A DNA stretch of 64,000 nt from NCBI GenBank assembly GCA_033782935.1, contig JAWQEG010000369.1, positions 1,245,501 through 1,309,500 on the forward strand, given 5' to 3'. The notes under the pieces were generated by a model. It saw only the letters and a list, made by a program, of their open reading frames with translations, did not search any database and was not told the origin of the DNA. Source of the DNA: Petrolisthes cinctipes (Eukaryota > Arthropoda > Malacostraca > Decapoda > Porcellanidae). A program made the translations under genes and the position numbers. Shown here one piece after another: positions 62,977 to 64,000 of the stretch (its first letter is position 1; each line of letters opens with the position of its first letter).

Positions 62977-64000
62977 CTAGCACTGTGTAGGCATGTACAG
63001 ATTGCTTCTGGTACCCCAAAATATTGAATTTTCGGGTGTTTTGAGCCTGAATTTGAGATATAAACGGGTACAGAAGATACATGCACATATTGACTTTGGG
63101 CATCTAAAATATCGATTTTCAGCATGTTTTGGGCCTGTATTTTGAAAATACTCTAACACTGAGTAGGCATGTACAGATTGCTTCTGGGACCCCAAAATAT
63201 TGAATTTTCGGGTGTTTTGAGCCTGAATTTGAGATATGAACGGGTACAGAAGATACATGCACATATTGACTTTGGGCATCTAAAATATCGATTTTCAGTA
63301 TGTTTTGAGCATGTATTTTGAAAATACTCTAACACGGAGTAGGCATGTACAGATCGCTTTTGGGACCCCTAAATATCGAATTTTCGGGTGTTTTGGGACT
63401 GAATTTGAGATATCGACTTTTTGGCACCTAAAAGATCGATTTTTAGCATGTTTTTAGCCTATATTTTGAAAATATTCTAGCATTGTACAGATTGCTTCTG
63501 GGACCCCAAAATATTGAATTTTCGGGTGTTTTGAGCCTGAATTTGAGATATAAACGGGTACAGAAGATACATGCACATATTGACTTTGGGCATCTAAAAT
63601 ATCGATTTTCAGCATGTTTTGGGCCTGTATTTTGAAAATACTCTAACACTGAGTAGGCATGTACAGATTGCTTCTGGGACCCCAAAATATTGAATTTTCG
63701 GGTGTTTTGAGCCTGAATTTGAGATATGAACGGGTACAGAAGATACATGCACATATTGACTTTGGGCATCTAAAATATCGATTTTCAGTATGTTTTGAGC
63801 ATGTATTTTGAAAATACTCTAACACGGAGTAGGCATGTACAGATACCTTCTGGGACCCCTAAATATGGAATTTTCGGGTGTTTTGGGACTGAATTTGAGA
63901 TATCGATTTTTTGGCACCTAAAAGATCGATTTTTAGCATGTTTTTAGCCTATATTTTGAAAATATTCTACCACTGTACAGATTGCTTCTGGGACCCCAAA
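62977..64000. repeat. Terminal 490-bp HOR pair, cut by window end
   Basis: Two HORs at a 490-bp step (63153/63643) share the rare GAGATATGAACGGG (63232, 63722). They carry the 10-bp-deleted junctions CATTGTACAG (63481) and CCACTGTACAG (63970). The array continues past base 64000. Confidence 0.85.

Larger units (their letters stand above)
3648..64000. repeat. Main satellite array, uninterrupted to the window end
   Basis: From the LTR to the last base I find only M1, M2 and M3 monomers and their chimeras, all in the same orientation. There is no inversion, no further transposable element and no unique sequence. Reading of the phase marker shows 501-bp trimers as the main unit, with shortened or lengthened variants. 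The array is cut by the window edge. Minus-strand open frames of 60-183 codons recur with the repeat and are not genes. The satellite family is not recognised. Confidence 0.97.

Noticed and set aside
3648..64000. CRISPR-like array
   Set aside because: Regular spacing is present, but there are no unique spacers between conserved short repeats. The entire 148-177-bp unit is repeated, and retroelement remnants show a eukaryotic genome.
1..64000. tRNA, rRNA or other structured RNA genes
   Set aside because: I saw no cloverleaf with A/B-box sequences, no conserved rRNA blocks and no other known RNA signature while reading either strand.

Overview
This window is eukaryotic, non-coding, repeat-dominated DNA: the edge and interior of a large satellite array. 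No intact protein-coding gene, rRNA or tRNA is visible. The kingdom cannot be fixed from the sequence. The decayed Ty3/gypsy-type pol at the left edge looks more animal than plant to me (protease motif DTGAAVSLLSD), but that is an inference. The satellite monomer is about 37% GC by my count of one monomer. I do not recognise it as a named satellite family.

Layout. Bases 1 to about 1336 hold a decayed Ty3/gypsy-like retrotransposon pol fragment on the plus strand (protease, connector, N-terminal half of reverse transcriptase). It is riddled with stops and frameshifts and is cut off inside the reverse transcriptase, before the catalytic YxDD box, where satellite DNA begins. Satellite runs 1337-2865, is broken by an apparent solo LTR (2866-3647, with TATA box, polyadenylation signal and microsatellites), and resumes at 3648. 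From there to base 64000 I see only satellite, so the array continues past the window.

Satellite architecture. The basic period is 88 bp. Two diverged 88-bp halves make a monomer of 176 bp (M1) or 177 bp (M2). A third monomer type, M3, is 148 bp because it lacks 28 bp from its first half. The usual order M1-M2-M3 gives a 501-bp higher-order repeat (HOR). Two haplotypes of this trimer (a and b) often alternate, giving a 1002-bp unit. Above that sit block duplications of 2504, 2327, 3291, 2495, 1492, 1479 and 490 bp, and two long segments of about 4.6 and 5-6 kb that recur 6-10 kb away. Junction monomers are in-register chimeras of two monomer types, and indels between blocks equal whole monomers (325, 148, 313 bp). 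Both point to unequal exchange between misaligned monomers.

The minus strand carries dozens of near-identical open frames of 60-183 codons. These are by-products of satellite homogeneity and are not annotated as genes. A centromeric or pericentromeric role is plausible (monomer near nucleosome-repeat length, HOR structure, dyads, a weak CENP-B-box-like motif in M1/M2 that is lost in M3), but the sequence alone does not prove it.

Block boundaries come from reading shared rare variants and constant coordinate offsets by eye, so most are uncertain by tens of bases.
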